Assembly (NCBI RefSeq): GCF_009741925.1
Contig: NZ_WPCC01000001.1
Coordinates: forward strand, 211,268-275,267
Length of the DNA: 64,000 nucleotides
Reading direction: 5' to 3'
Origin: Natronomonas sp. CBA1123
GTDB taxonomy: Archaea; Halobacteriota; Halobacteria; Halobacteriales; Haloarculaceae
Shown here in pieces: positions 49,989 to 58,838 of this stretch (positions are counted from its first letter, which is position 1; every line of letters begins with the position of its first letter). Below the pieces are notes generated by a model. That model saw only the letters and a program-made list of their open reading frames with translations. It searched no databases and was not told the DNA's origin. A program made the translations under genes and the position numbers.

Positions 49989-50684
49989 TCACCGCGTCGC
50001 CGCCTTCCACTCCCGTAGCCCGACGACTGCCCCGTCGATGGCTTCGGCGTCGGCCTCCGTCGCGGCCCACAGGAACATCGGTGCGACATCGGCGGGGTCC
50101 CGTCCCTGCATCCGGTTCGTCAACTCCGTCTGCACCTGCCCCAAATCGAGGACGCCAACGGCCTGCTCCAGTTCGGCGGCGAACTGTCGGGCGACGGCCT
50201 CGGCGGTCGCTTTCGACACCGCGTAGGCGCCGAAACCGGGTTTCGCCTCGCGGGCGATAGCGCCCGACGGGACGACGACGCGTGCGTCGTCGGTCAGGTG
50301 CGGAACGGCCTCGCGAATCGTCGCGAAGACGCCGCGACCATTGATGCGGAGCGTGTCGTCGAACGACGAGTACGAAGCCTCCGCCAGCGGCGTCTCGCCG
50401 GGAGCGCCGTGGTAGACGCCCGCGTTGGCGACGACGAAGTCGATACCACCGCGCTCGCCGGCCCGCGAGGCGGTTTCCATCAGTCGCTCGACGTCGAACT
50501 CGTCGCGAACGTCGGCCCGCATCGCCGTCGCCGTCCCCCCGTCATCCTCGATGGCTTCGACGACCGACTCGACGGCGTCTCTATCCCGCGCACACAGCAC
50601 GACGTGGACGCCTTCCGCTGCGAGCAGTCTCGCGACGGCTTCGCCGACGCCTCGGGACCCACCGGTGACGACTGCAGTGTTCAT
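49989..50684 (-). CDS. short-chain dehydrogenase/reductase
   Basis: 231 residues. Nucleotide motif AVVTGGSRGVGEAVARLLA (TGxxxGxG), NAG in VANAGVYHGA, catalytic SxYxxxK as VPSGAIA...YAVSKATAEAVARQFA. Substrate unknown. Start MNTAVVTGG chosen since the longer frame has no SDR similarity. Convergent with the UspA-like gene without spacer; divergent from crtI. Confidence 0.88.
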   Translation of the reverse strand: MNTAVVTGGSRGVGEAVARLLAAEGVHVVLCARDRDAVESVVEAIEDDGGTATAMRADVRDEFDVERLMETASRAGERGGIDFVVANAGVYHGAPGETPLAEASYSSFDDTLRINGRGVFATIREAVPHLTDDARVVVPSGAIAREAKPGFGAYAVSKATAEAVARQFAAELEQAVGVLDLGQVQTELTNRMQGRDPADVAPMFLWAATEADAEAIDGAVVGLREWKAATR

Positions 50685-50777
50685 ACCGCACAGTCGTGCG
50701 GCGGCGACAAGGACGTTTCCCAAGCGGCGGTCCGGACGGCCACGGCGGTAGCACCGTGCCACCGTTCCCCACGCCCG

Positions 50778-50785
50778 TTTTATGG
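50778..50785 (+). promoter_or_regulatory. TATA box for crtI
   Basis: TTTTATGG lies about 25-30 bases before the crtI ATG, preceded by a GC-rich BRE-like CGCCCG. It marks the promoter of the crtI-elongase-cruF operon. Confidence 0.5.
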
Positions 50786-50808
50786 GCGGTCCGCCCCTAT
50801 ATCGGATT

Positions 50809-52284
50809 ATGTCCACATCCCGCGAGGTGGTCGTCGTCGGCTCCGGATTCGGCGGCCTCTCGACCGCGTGTTATCTCGCCGACGCGGGCTTCGACGTGAC
50901 GGTCCTCGAGAAGAACGAGCAACTGGGTGGGCGGGCCTCCCGACTGGAAGCCGACGGCTTCCGGTTCGACATGGGCCCGTCGTGGTACCTGATGCCCGAC
51001 GTCTTCGAGCGGTTCTTCGGCCACTTCGGGAAGGAACCCGAGGATTACTACGACCTCAATCGGTTGGATCCCCACTATCGCATCTTCTTCAAGGACGGCG
51101 ACACCGCCGAAGTGACCTCCGACCGAGAAGCGATGTACGACCTCTTCGAGTCCTACGAGGACGGAGCGGGCGATGCCCTAGAGGAGTACCTCGACACCTC
51201 CGAGACCCACTACGAGGTGGCGATGGAGCAGTTCGTCTACACCGACCGCCCCCGCCTCCGCGATTGGGTCGACTGGGAGGTCATGAAGGCCGCACCCATC
51301 GGCCTGCAGTTGCTCGGGACGATGGACGACTACGTCGCCGACTACTTCGACAACCCGAAACTCCAGCAAATCATGCAGTACACGCTGGTGTTCCTCGGCG
51401 GCGCGCCATCGAACACGCCCGCGCTGTACAACATGATGGGCCACGTCGATTTCAACCTCGGCGTCTACTACCCCGAAGACGGACTGGGGTCGGTCGTCGA
51501 CGCCTGCGTCGAGTTGGGCGAGGAGTTGGGCGTCGAATACGTCACCGACGCCGAGGTGACCGAAATCGTCAACCGCAAGCAGGGGTTCGTCGTCGAGTCC
51601 GCCGCCGGTGACTTCGAGGCGGAGTACGTCGTCAGCGACGCCGACTACGCCCACACCGAACAGGAACTGCTCCCCGAACACGAACGCCAGTACGACGCCG
51701 ACTACTGGGACGACCGCACCTACGCGCCGAGTGCCTTCCTCATGTACATGGGCGTCGAGGGCGACGTGGAGCCACTCGAACACCACACGCTCGTCCTCCC
51801 GACCGACTGGGACGGCCACTTCCAGCAGATTTTCGACGAGCCGACGTGGCCCGAAGACCCCGCCTACTACCTCTGTGTCCCCTCGAAAACCGACGACAGC
51901 GTCGCCCCCGAGGGCCACTCGAACCTCTTTGCGCTCGTCCCCATCGCGCCCGGCCTCGACGACACCGAAGAGGTCCGGACGTGGTACCGCGATGTAATCC
52001 TCGACGACATCGCCGAGAATACGGGCGTCGAGTTGCGCGACCGACTGGTCTTCGAGGAGATATTCTCCGTCTCGGAGTTCGCCGACCGCTACAACAGCCA
52101 ACAGGGGACGGCACTCGGCATGGCTCACACCTTGCGACAGACCTCGCTGCTCCGGCCGCCGCACCGCTCCGAGGCCTGTCCGGGGCTGTACTTCACCGGC
52201 TCGTACACCACTCCCGGCATCGGCGTCCCGATGTGTCTCATCAGCGGCCAACACACCGCCGACGCGCTCGTCGAGGACGCCTGA
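50809..52284 (+). CDS. crtI: phytoene desaturase
   Basis: 491 residues. FAD-binding start VVVVGSGFGGLSTACYLADA, GGRASRLEADGFRFDMGPSW and the C-terminal TGSYTTPGIGVPMCLISGQH are those of the CrtI family. It introduces double bonds into phytoene to give lycopene at the membrane. ATG at MSTSREVVVV chosen over the upstream ATG in frame because family similarity begins there. First of three genes for bacterioruberin. Confidence 0.93.
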   Translation: MSTSREVVVVGSGFGGLSTACYLADAGFDVTVLEKNEQLGGRASRLEADGFRFDMGPSWYLMPDVFERFFGHFGKEPEDYYDLNRLDPHYRIFFKDGDTAEVTSDREAMYDLFESYEDGAGDALEEYLDTSETHYEVAMEQFVYTDRPRLRDWVDWEVMKAAPIGLQLLGTMDDYVADYFDNPKLQQIMQYTLVFLGGAPSNTPALYNMMGHVDFNLGVYYPEDGLGSVVDACVELGEELGVEYVTDAEVTEIVNRKQGFVVESAAGDFEAEYVVSDADYAHTEQELLPEHERQYDADYWDDRTYAPSAFLMYMGVEGDVEPLEHHTLVLPTDWDGHFQQIFDEPTWPEDPAYYLCVPSKTDDSVAPEGHSNLFALVPIAPGLDDTEEVRTWYRDVILDDIAENTGVELRDRLVFEEIFSVSEFADRYNSQQGTALGMAHTLRQTSLLRPPHRSEACPGLYFTGSYTTPGIGVPMCLISGQHTADALVEDA

Positions 52285-52299
52285 CCGGACCCGCCGACC

Positions 52300-53172
52300 A
52301 TGACGGACCACGCAATCGACCGTGTGCTGCCGAGCGAGGCGACGCCGAGCGGCTACGTCCTTCGGATGTCGCGGCCCCGCTTTTGGTTCTACCTCGCCGG
52401 ACCCGTCATCGTCGGCGTCGCCTACGCCGCCGAGGCGCCAGCGGAGCTGTTCGGCCTCCTTTCGGTCGCCCTGTTCGCGTATTTCCTGTTGCCGGCGAAC
52501 GTGTTCCTCTACGGCGTCAACGACGTCTTCGACGCCGACATCGACGAGGCGAACCCGAAGAAGGACGACCGCGAGGTGCGCTATCAGGGCGACCGACTGG
52601 TGCCCGCCCTCGTCGTGCTGACGGGACTGGCCGGCCTCCTGTTCCTCCCCACACTTCCGACCGCCGGCGCGGTCGCGATGGTCGGCTTTCTGTTGTTGGC
52701 CGTCGAGTACAGCGCCCCACCGTTGCGGTTCAAGACAACGCCGTTTCTCGACTCGCTGTCGAACGGCCTCTACGTCCTGCCGGGCGTCGTGGCCTACGCT
52801 GCCGTCGCCGGGAGTGCGCCACCGCTCGCCGCCGTCGTCGGGGGCTGGCTGTGGGCGATGGGCATGCACACCTTCTCGGCGATTCCCGACATCGAACCGG
52901 ACCGCGAGGCCGGCATCGAGACGACGGCGACGTACCTCGGGGAGTCACGAACCTACGCCTACTGTGCGGCCTGCTGGCTCGCCGCGGCCGCCGTCTTCGC
53001 GACGGTCCATCCGTTCTTCGCCGCCGTCCTCGGCGTTTATCCCGTCTTCGTCGCCGGCATCGTCGCCGCCGACGTGGCCGTCGACCGCGCTTACTGGTGG
53101 TTCCCGGCGCTGAATACGGCCGCCGGGATGGTGCTGACGCTCGCGGCGCTGTGGGTGATGCTGTATGCGTGA
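52300..53172 (+). CDS. lyeJ: lycopene elongase/UbiA-type prenyltransferase
   Basis: 290 residues, about nine spans. The UbiA Asp-rich motif is FLYGVNDVFDADIDEANPKK, the second is SAIPDIEPDREAGIET. In haloarchaea this enzyme adds C5 units to lycopene on the way to C50 bacterioruberin. It starts 15 bases after crtI and overlaps the next gene by eight bases, so all three are one operon. Confidence 0.9.
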   Translation: MTDHAIDRVLPSEATPSGYVLRMSRPRFWFYLAGPVIVGVAYAAEAPAELFGLLSVALFAYFLLPANVFLYGVNDVFDADIDEANPKKDDREVRYQGDRLVPALVVLTGLAGLLFLPTLPTAGAVAMVGFLLLAVEYSAPPLRFKTTPFLDSLSNGLYVLPGVVAYAAVAGSAPPLAAVVGGWLWAMGMHTFSAIPDIEPDREAGIETTATYLGESRTYAYCAACWLAAAAVFATVHPFFAAVLGVYPVFVAGIVAADVAVDRAYWWFPALNTAAGMVLTLAALWVMLYA

Positions 53173-54001
53173 GGCCGTCACCGACTTCGAGATGCCGCCC
53201 CGAGGGCACCTCGAGCGCCGTCTCGACGAACTCGTCGACGAGAACCGGTTCACCATCGCCGTCGTCTTCCCAGCGCTCGGGGCGGTGACGCTGCTCGCCT
53301 CCGCCGAGGGCCTGCTCCCGGAGCCGCTCAGTTTCAACCCCTACTTCCTGCTGTTCGGCGTCGCGGTGATGCGACTGCCGCTGGTCGCCGGCCTCGCGCC
53401 GGTGTTGACCCGAAAGGCCGCCGCCGGTCTCGCCGCGCTGTGTGGCTACACCTATGCCATCGAGTACGTCGGCATCACGACTGGATTCCCCTACGGCGCC
53501 TTCCAGTACGGCGTCGATTTGGGGCCGATGCTCGGCGGGATTCCGGTTGCACTACCGCTGTTTTTCCTCCCGCTCGTCGGCAACGCCTACCTGCTGTGTC
53601 TGTTGCTCCTCGGCGACGCCGCCCGACGAGTCGCCCTCCGGGTGCCGGTCGTCGTCGCCGCCGTCATCGGCATGGACCTCGTCCTCGACCCCGCGGCCGT
53701 CTCGGTGGGTTTCTGGGCCTACGACGCCGGTGGCCTCTACTACGGCGTCCCGTGGTCGAACTACGCTGGGTGGCTGCTGTCGGCCATCGTTGCCGTCGCC
53801 GTCCTCGATTACGCCCTCGACCGAAACGCCGTCCTCGCTCGGCTGGAGTCCTGTCGGTTCATGCTCGACGACCTCGTGAGCTTCGTCATCTTGTGGGGCG
53901 GCATCAACGCCTACTTCGGCAACTGGATTCCCGCGGCGCTGGCGGTGGGGTACGGCTACGCACTGTGGAAAACGGACCGCTTCGACTTCCCCGAGCGGTG
54001 A
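53165..54001 (+). CDS. cruF: bisanhydrobacterioruberin hydratase
   Basis: 278 residues, about seven spans. Family landmarks: GLAALCGYTYAIEYVGITTG, FPYGAFQYGVDLGPMLGGIP, GMDLVLDPAAVSVGFWAY. CruF (DUF422-type) hydrates the terminal double bonds of C50 precursors to bacterioruberin. Eight-base overlap with the elongase, one base gap to convergent crtB. Completes the pathway with the neighbours. Confidence 0.9.
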   Translation: MREAVTDFEMPPRGHLERRLDELVDENRFTIAVVFPALGAVTLLASAEGLLPEPLSFNPYFLLFGVAVMRLPLVAGLAPVLTRKAAAGLAALCGYTYAIEYVGITTGFPYGAFQYGVDLGPMLGGIPVALPLFFLPLVGNAYLLCLLLLGDAARRVALRVPVVVAAVIGMDLVLDPAAVSVGFWAYDAGGLYYGVPWSNYAGWLLSAIVAVAVLDYALDRNAVLARLESCRFMLDDLVSFVILWGGINAYFGNWIPAALAVGYGYALWKTDRFDFPER

Positions 54002-54002
54002 G

Positions 54003-54956
54003 CTATCGCGTCGGGAAGGGCTCGTTCGGCCGGCGCTCGGTGCGGTGGTCGGCCGCCGACGGAACGACGCTCACCTTCGCGAACACCGTCTCGGGGTCCT
54101 TGCTCCAGAACCAGTGCCACCGGGTGCGTGCGACCAACAAGAGTTTCCGCCACGTCGACAGCGACGGCGTCTCGGTGACGGTGTCGTAGCCCCGCTGTCG
54201 CACCAGTCGGTGGTGGTCGGCATAGAGGACGGCCGCCGTCAGGACCGGTAGTTGGCAGTCCCGTGGCAGATACTGGATGCCGGCGACGCCCTCGCGGTAC
54301 AGCCCCTCCGCACGCCGGAGTTCGTGTTCGATGGCCGCACCGATTTCGTCGGTGAACCGTCGTGCTTCGATGTCGGCGGGGTCGGCACCGTGTTCGTCCA
54401 GTGTCTCTCGGGGGAGGTAGATGCGGTCGCGGTCGGCGATGTCCTCGCCCACGTCGCGGATGAAGTTGGTGAGCTGGAACGCCTCGCCGAGGGTCCGGGC
54501 GTGTGGAATCGCGGTGTCCGGGTCCTCACACTCCATGATGAGCGTCATCATGACGCCGACGGCGGACGCCGACCCGCGCATGTACGCTTCGAGTTCCTCG
54601 TAGGTGTCGTAGCGGGAGGTCTCGATGTCGGCACACATCGCGTCGATGAACACGTCGACCTCCTCGTCGGGGATGTCGTGGGATTCCCGGAGTTCGGAGA
54701 ACGCCGACAGGACGGGGTCGTCGGTCGGCTCGCGGCCGAGCGCCGCTTCACGAATCTCTTCGAGGCGGCGGCGCTGTTCGTCGGGCGACATTCCTTCGGG
54801 ATTGTCGACAACCTCGTCGGCGACTCGGAAGAAGGCATACAGCACGTACGTCGCGTGACGGACCCGCTCGGGCAGCAACTTCGTCGCGTAATAGAAGGTC
54901 TTCCCAGTCGCTCTGTGGATGGACTTGCTCTCTGCAAGCTGGGTGTCGTCGACCAT
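54003..54956 (-). CDS. crtB: phytoene synthase
   Basis: 317 residues. Squalene/phytoene synthase motifs: FYYATKLLPERVRHATYVLY, FRVADEVVDNPEG (first Asp motif), LTNFIRDVGEDIADRDRIYL (second). It condenses two geranylgeranyl diphosphates to phytoene. Convergent with the crtI-lyeJ-cruF operon, separated by one base, so all steps from GGPP to bacterioruberin are together. Confidence 0.95.
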   Translation of the reverse strand: MVDDTQLAESKSIHRATGKTFYYATKLLPERVRHATYVLYAFFRVADEVVDNPEGMSPDEQRRRLEEIREAALGREPTDDPVLSAFSELRESHDIPDEEVDVFIDAMCADIETSRYDTYEELEAYMRGSASAVGVMMTLIMECEDPDTAIPHARTLGEAFQLTNFIRDVGEDIADRDRIYLPRETLDEHGADPADIEARRFTDEIGAAIEHELRRAEGLYREGVAGIQYLPRDCQLPVLTAAVLYADHHRLVRQRGYDTVTETPSLSTWRKLLLVARTRWHWFWSKDPETVFAKVSVVPSAADHRTERRPNEPFPTR

Positions 54957-55053
54957 TCGGTACGTGTTTCATACGGCAGGAACCACCTTATGTGTTTGTA
55001 CGCGGATTGAAAGAAAGCGGCAGTGCGTGTGGGGTTTTGCCCGGATTCCCGGT

Positions 55054-55437
55054 TCAGGCTATCTGGTCGTCGTACTCGGCTGGTGACAACAGCGCCTCGA
55101 GTTCCGACTCGTCGTCGAGGTCGACCTCCAGCATCCAGCCGTCGCCGAAGGGGTCCTCGTTGACGAGTTCCGGCGCGTCGAAGAGGTCCTCGTTGACCGA
55201 AACCACGTCGCCGGAGACAGGCGCATACAGGTCCGAAACGGCCTTGATGGACTCGATGACGCCGAACTCGGCGTCTTTCTCGACAGACTCGCCGACCTCG
55301 GGCAACTCGACGAACACCACGTCACCGAGTTCGTCCTGTGCGAAATCCGTGATGCCGATATGTGCGGTGTCGCCGTCGCGGCGGACCCACTCGTGGCTCT
55401 CCAGATATCGACAGTCGTCTGGTACGTCGAAGCTCAT
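55054..55437 (-). CDS. gcvH: glycine cleavage system H protein
   Basis: 127 residues, full length. The lipoylated lysine is in [20 protein letters not shown]; upstream [20 protein letters not shown] and [16 protein letters not shown] are typical. It shuttles the aminomethyl group between P, T and L proteins. gcvT lies upstream on the same strand, with a small gene on the opposite strand between. The P-protein genes are not in the window. Confidence 0.97.
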   Translation of the reverse strand: MSFDVPDDCRYLESHEWVRRDGDTAHIGITDFAQDELGDVVFVELPEVGESVEKDAEFGVIESIKAVSDLYAPVSGDVVSVNEDLFDAPELVNEDPFGDGWMLEVDLDDESELEALLSPAEYDDQIA

Positions 55438-55536
55438 AGGTGTCGTATCTGTGGTGGGGAATGTAGTGGTATCGACTCAGCGCGGTTCGCGGCCGGAACC
55501 GTGCCCGTTATTTTTCGTCGTCCCTGAGGCCCGAGC

Positions 55537-55713
55537 GTGAACACCCCAGAATCCGACGCCACCGACGACTCCGACGGCTTGGTGGGGCGCGGATACCGGA
55601 TTACCGTCGACGAGGGCCGCGAGTCGTTCTTCGCACTCTCCATCGAGGACCCCGACAGCGAGACCGCGTGGCTGATGTCCGACACCGTTCGGTCGCTCGA
55701 AGAAATGCGGTAA
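55537..55713 (+). CDS. 58-residue small acidic protein between gcvH and gcvT
   Basis: GTG to TAA, 58 residues: an acidic lead (NTPESDATDDSDGL) then a short beta domain (GRGYRITVDEGRESFFALS, DPDSETAWLMSDTVRSLEE). Compact and polar, like other haloarchaeal mini-proteins. TTATTTTTCG about 30 bases upstream is a possible TATA box. Its TAA abuts the convergent gcvT stop directly. Function unknown; a regulator or accessory of glycine cleavage is speculation. Confidence 0.65.
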   Translation: MNTPESDATDDSDGLVGRGYRITVDEGRESFFALSIEDPDSETAWLMSDTVRSLEEMR

Positions 55714-56799
55714 TCAGCGACCGTAAAACGGCAGTTCCTCGACTTCCGCTCGTTTCTCACGACCCCGGACCAACACGTCGAGTTCGGTCCCGGGGTCGGC
55801 GTACTCGGTTGGGACGTAACCGAGACCGATGGCGTCGCCCAGCGTCGGACTCATCGTCCCGCTCGAGACGGTGCCGACGACCTCGCCGTCAACGGCGAGG
55901 TCGTAGCCGTGACGCGCGATGCCGCGTTCCTGGAGGCGGAAGCCGACCAGTTTCTCCTCGACGCCGGACTCCGCGGCAGCCGCGAGCGCCTCGCGGCCGA
56001 CGAACTCCGTATCGAGGTCGACGACGAAGCCGATGTCCGCCTCGTAGGGGTTCCGCGGATTGTCTTCGATGTGGAAGTCTTGCCCGGAGAGGAGAAAGCC
56101 CGCCTCCAGTCGGAGCGTGTCGCGCGCGCCAAGCCCGCAGGGCTGACACTCCAGTGCCGACCAGACGGCCTCGGAGTCGTCGGCATCGAACAGCAACTCG
56201 ACGCCGTCCTCGCCGGTGTAGCCCGTCCGAGCGACGAGACAGTCGACGCCCGCCACGTCGCGGTGGGCGACGGTGAACCGCGAGATGTCCTCGGGAGCCT
56301 CACACAGCTCGCCGAGCAACGAGAGCGCATCGGGGCCCTGCAGCGCTATCATGCCGTACTCCGTGGTCGCGTTCTCGACGGTGGCGTCGAGGCCCCACTC
56401 CTCACGGTGCTCGACCCAGCGGTCGTGGGCGTCCTCGTCGTGGCCCGCGTTGGGGATGAAGAGGAACGCCGCGTCGTCGGCCTCGGGCAGGCGATAGACG
56501 ACGGTGTCGTCGATGATGTCACCGTCCTCGTCGGTGATGGCCGAGTACTGGGCGTCACCGGGGTCGAGCGCCGAGACGTCGTTGGTGGTCAGGCGGTTCA
56601 TCAGTTCGGTCGAATCGGGGCCGGACAATTCGATTTCGCCCATGTGCGAGACGTCGAACTTGCCCGCGGACTCGCGGACGGCCTCGTGTTCGACGGTGAT
56701 GGAGTCGAACTCGACGGGCATCTCCCAGCCACCGAACTCGGTCAGTTTCGCCTCCGCCGCGGCGTGTGCCTCGCCGAGCGGCGGCGTTCGAAGGGACAT
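55714..56799 (-). CDS. gcvT: glycine cleavage system T protein (aminomethyltransferase)
   Basis: 361 residues. GWEMPVEFDSITVEHEAVRE, DVSHMGEIELSGPDS, NAGHDEDAHDRWVEHREEWG and TGYTGEDGVELLFDADD are family motifs, and the C-terminal domain includes KLVGFRLQERGIARHG. It transfers the methylene group of the aminomethyl-H protein to tetrahydrofolate and releases ammonia. Same strand as gcvH. Confidence 0.96.
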   Translation of the reverse strand: MSLRTPPLGEAHAAAEAKLTEFGGWEMPVEFDSITVEHEAVRESAGKFDVSHMGEIELSGPDSTELMNRLTTNDVSALDPGDAQYSAITDEDGDIIDDTVVYRLPEADDAAFLFIPNAGHDEDAHDRWVEHREEWGLDATVENATTEYGMIALQGPDALSLLGELCEAPEDISRFTVAHRDVAGVDCLVARTGYTGEDGVELLFDADDSEAVWSALECQPCGLGARDTLRLEAGFLLSGQDFHIEDNPRNPYEADIGFVVDLDTEFVGREALAAAAESGVEEKLVGFRLQERGIARHGYDLAVDGEVVGTVSSGTMSPTLGDAIGLGYVPTEYADPGTELDVLVRGREKRAEVEELPFYGR

Positions 56800-56885
56800 G
56801 CCCGATACCTCGTCGGCCGGGGAGTAAGAAGTTCCCCTCGCCGCCGACCAACACCGATTTCACCGCCGGTCGCGGAGAGGCCGTC

Positions 56886-57326
56886 ATGGGACTGCTCGAC
56901 CGCCTTCGCCCCCGCTCGACCCGCGTCGGTATCTTCGTCGACGGGCCGAACGTGTTCCGCGAGGAGTTCGACGTCGACCTCGACGAACTCCGGAACATCG
57001 CCCGCGGGGAGGGGACGGTCGCACTCGCCCGCGTCTACGTCGACGAGAACGCCACCGGCGGGCTGATTCAGGCCGCCGAGGCACGGGGGTTCGAAGTGGT
57101 GACGACCAGCGGCGACGTGGACGTGAAACTCGCCGTCGACGCCGTCGAGGCCACCGTCGCCGAGCAAATCGACACGGTCGTCGTCGTCTCCCGGGACACC
57201 GATTTCAAGCCAGTCTTGGAGACGGCGTCGAAACGCGGCCTCCGGACGGTCGCCGTCGCGCCCGGAACGTACGGTCGCTCCGATGCCCTCCGGAACGCCG
57301 CCCACGACGAAATTACGCTGGAGTGA
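56886..57326 (+). CDS. NYN-domain (LabA/DUF88-like) protein, putative RNase
   Basis: 146 residues. The PIN-like NYN core is visible: VGIFVDGPNVFREEF (first Asp), TSGDVDVKLAVDAVEA, VVVVSRDTDFKPVLETAS. The acidic residues would chelate the catalytic metal. Families of this kind cut RNA or act in RNA decay. ATG follows GGCCGTC; the longer frame adds low-complexity residues. Divergent from gcvT. Confidence 0.85.
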   Translation: MGLLDRLRPRSTRVGIFVDGPNVFREEFDVDLDELRNIARGEGTVALARVYVDENATGGLIQAAEARGFEVVTTSGDVDVKLAVDAVEATVAEQIDTVVVVSRDTDFKPVLETASKRGLRTVAVAPGTYGRSDALRNAAHDEITLE

Positions 57327-57432
57327 ACTCGGACCTGTTGGGCAGGGTTCGGTCCCCGTCGGCCGGTAGGTGCTTTCTGACGTGGAGTGCTAAAACAAGT
57401 GGACGATAGACGTGCGTGGTGACCGATTCCGC

Positions 57433-57795
57433 TCAGAGTGCGTCCCGACACGTGTCGGTAAACGTAGCGAGAGGGATATCCGCGTCCGAATCGATACTCA
57501 CGAACAGCCCCGTGAACTGTTCCTCGATGAAGTGAAAGGCGGTCACCTCGTCGAATCGGTGGACCGAGCAGTGGAGGTCGCCGGCCTGGAATAACTCTTC
57601 GAGGTACTCCCGGCCCATCCCCTGAATGACGAGTTCGTCGTGTATCTCCTCTGCGACCGTCTGCATCTTCGCCTCCACATCGTCGCGGACGTACTGCACG
57701 TCGTAGCCCGCATCGTCGTATTCCGCAATCACCCGAACGGAATCCTTCCCCTCCTCGCGGATAGCGTTGATTTCGTTCTTCGAACAGGAGACCAT
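57433..57795 (-). CDS. conserved haloarchaeal soluble protein
   Basis: 120 residues, alpha/beta. KDSVRVIAEYDDAGYDVQYV, VEAKMQTVAEEIHDELVIQG, CSVHRFDEVTAFHFIEEQFT and GLFVSIDSDADIPLATFTDT suggest a compact sensor-like or roadblock-like fold. No catalytic motif or membrane segment. A strong TATA box (TTTAAATATT on the minus strand, near 57820) precedes it. Function unknown. Confidence 0.75.
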   Translation of the reverse strand: MVSCSKNEINAIREEGKDSVRVIAEYDDAGYDVQYVRDDVEAKMQTVAEEIHDELVIQGMGREYLEELFQAGDLHCSVHRFDEVTAFHFIEEQFTGLFVSIDSDADIPLATFTDTCRDAL

Positions 57796-57887
57796 AACAC
57801 GAACCACTCTCGGAAGAATATTTAAAATAGAGGGTGATTGAAACGTCTCGTCACTGGCAGACTGAGACGAACAGTGGCTATCTGCTG

Positions 57888-57904
57888 TGTACGTTCTTCG
57901 TACA
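57888..57904. promoter_or_regulatory. palindrome TGTACG-N5-CGTACA before the TatD-like gene
   Basis: A perfect 6-5-6 inverted repeat, about 40 bases upstream of the TatD-like ATG and just ahead of a pyrimidine-rich CCCCTTTTGCC that may serve as TATA. It is within a divergent promoter region, so it could serve either gene. Confidence 0.45.
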
Positions 57905-57944
57905 GAGCGCACCCCTTTTGCCGACCCCAGTACAACGTACGCCC

Positions 57945-58781
57945 ATGTACGACGGCCCGATTCTCGACAATCACCTCCATCTCGACCCGGTGAACGGTCG
58001 CGGCGCCGAGGCCGCCGCGGAGTTCGCCGAGGTCGGCGGTACGCATCTGAACGTCCTGAACAAACCATCGTGGCACCTCGTCGGCGAGGTCGACGACGCC
58101 GATGGGTTCCGGGAGACGTTCGACCTGACCGTCGAGGTGACAGAGAAGGCCGACGAGATACTCCCCGGGAAAGCCTGGCCCGTCCTCGGGGTCCATCCGG
58201 CGTTGATATCCCAGCTCGTCGACCGCGGCTACGACGCCGAGGCGGCCGCCGAGTTGATGAAGACCGGCATCGACGTAGCCGCCGAGTACGTCGCCGAAGG
58301 GCCGGCGCTGGCCATCAAGTCCGGCCGGCCGCACTACGACACCAGCGACGCGGTCTGGGCGGCCTCCAACGACGTAATGTGTCACGCCTTCGCCCGCGGC
58401 GCCGAGGTCGGCTGTGCCGTCCAACTGCACACCGAAGGCGGCGAGGACTTCACGGAAGTGGCGGAGTGGGCCGAAGCCGAGGGACTGCCACGCGAACAGG
58501 TGGTCAAACACTACTCGAACGGCCACGTCGAGGGGCCAATTCCGAGCGTCATCTGCGACAAGGACGAACTCGAACGGGCCTGTGGCGGCGACTGGCCCTT
58601 CTTCATGGAGACGGACTTCATCGACGACCCCGACCGCCCGGGCGCGGTCATGGGGCCGAAGACCGTCCCCAGACGCACCGAGTGGCTCGCCGAGGAGGGC
58701 CACTCCGAGGCACTCTACCGGGCCCACGTCGAGACGCCCGCTCGCGTCTACGGCGTCGACACCGAGGCGACACTCCAGTAG
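57945..58781 (+). CDS. TatD-like metal-dependent hydrolase
   Basis: 278 residues. The N-terminal ILDNHLHLDP provides the HxH metal motif; later GVHPALISQL, CAVQLHTEGGEDFTEVA, HYSNGHVEGPIPSVICDKDE and FFMETDFIDDP supply the remaining His/Asp ligands of an amidohydrolase TIM barrel. Related to TatD-family DNases and phosphotriesterase-like enzymes; true substrate not evident. Monocistronic. Confidence 0.85.
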   Translation: MYDGPILDNHLHLDPVNGRGAEAAAEFAEVGGTHLNVLNKPSWHLVGEVDDADGFRETFDLTVEVTEKADEILPGKAWPVLGVHPALISQLVDRGYDAEAAAELMKTGIDVAAEYVAEGPALAIKSGRPHYDTSDAVWAASNDVMCHAFARGAEVGCAVQLHTEGGEDFTEVAEWAEAEGLPREQVVKHYSNGHVEGPIPSVICDKDELERACGGDWPFFMETDFIDDPDRPGAVMGPKTVPRRTEWLAEEGHSEALYRAHVETPARVYGVDTEATLQ

Positions 58782-58838
58782 TCCGTCCTTCAGGAGGCCA
58801 CAAATTTATTCATACAGCGGCGTGTCGGAAGAACTGAT

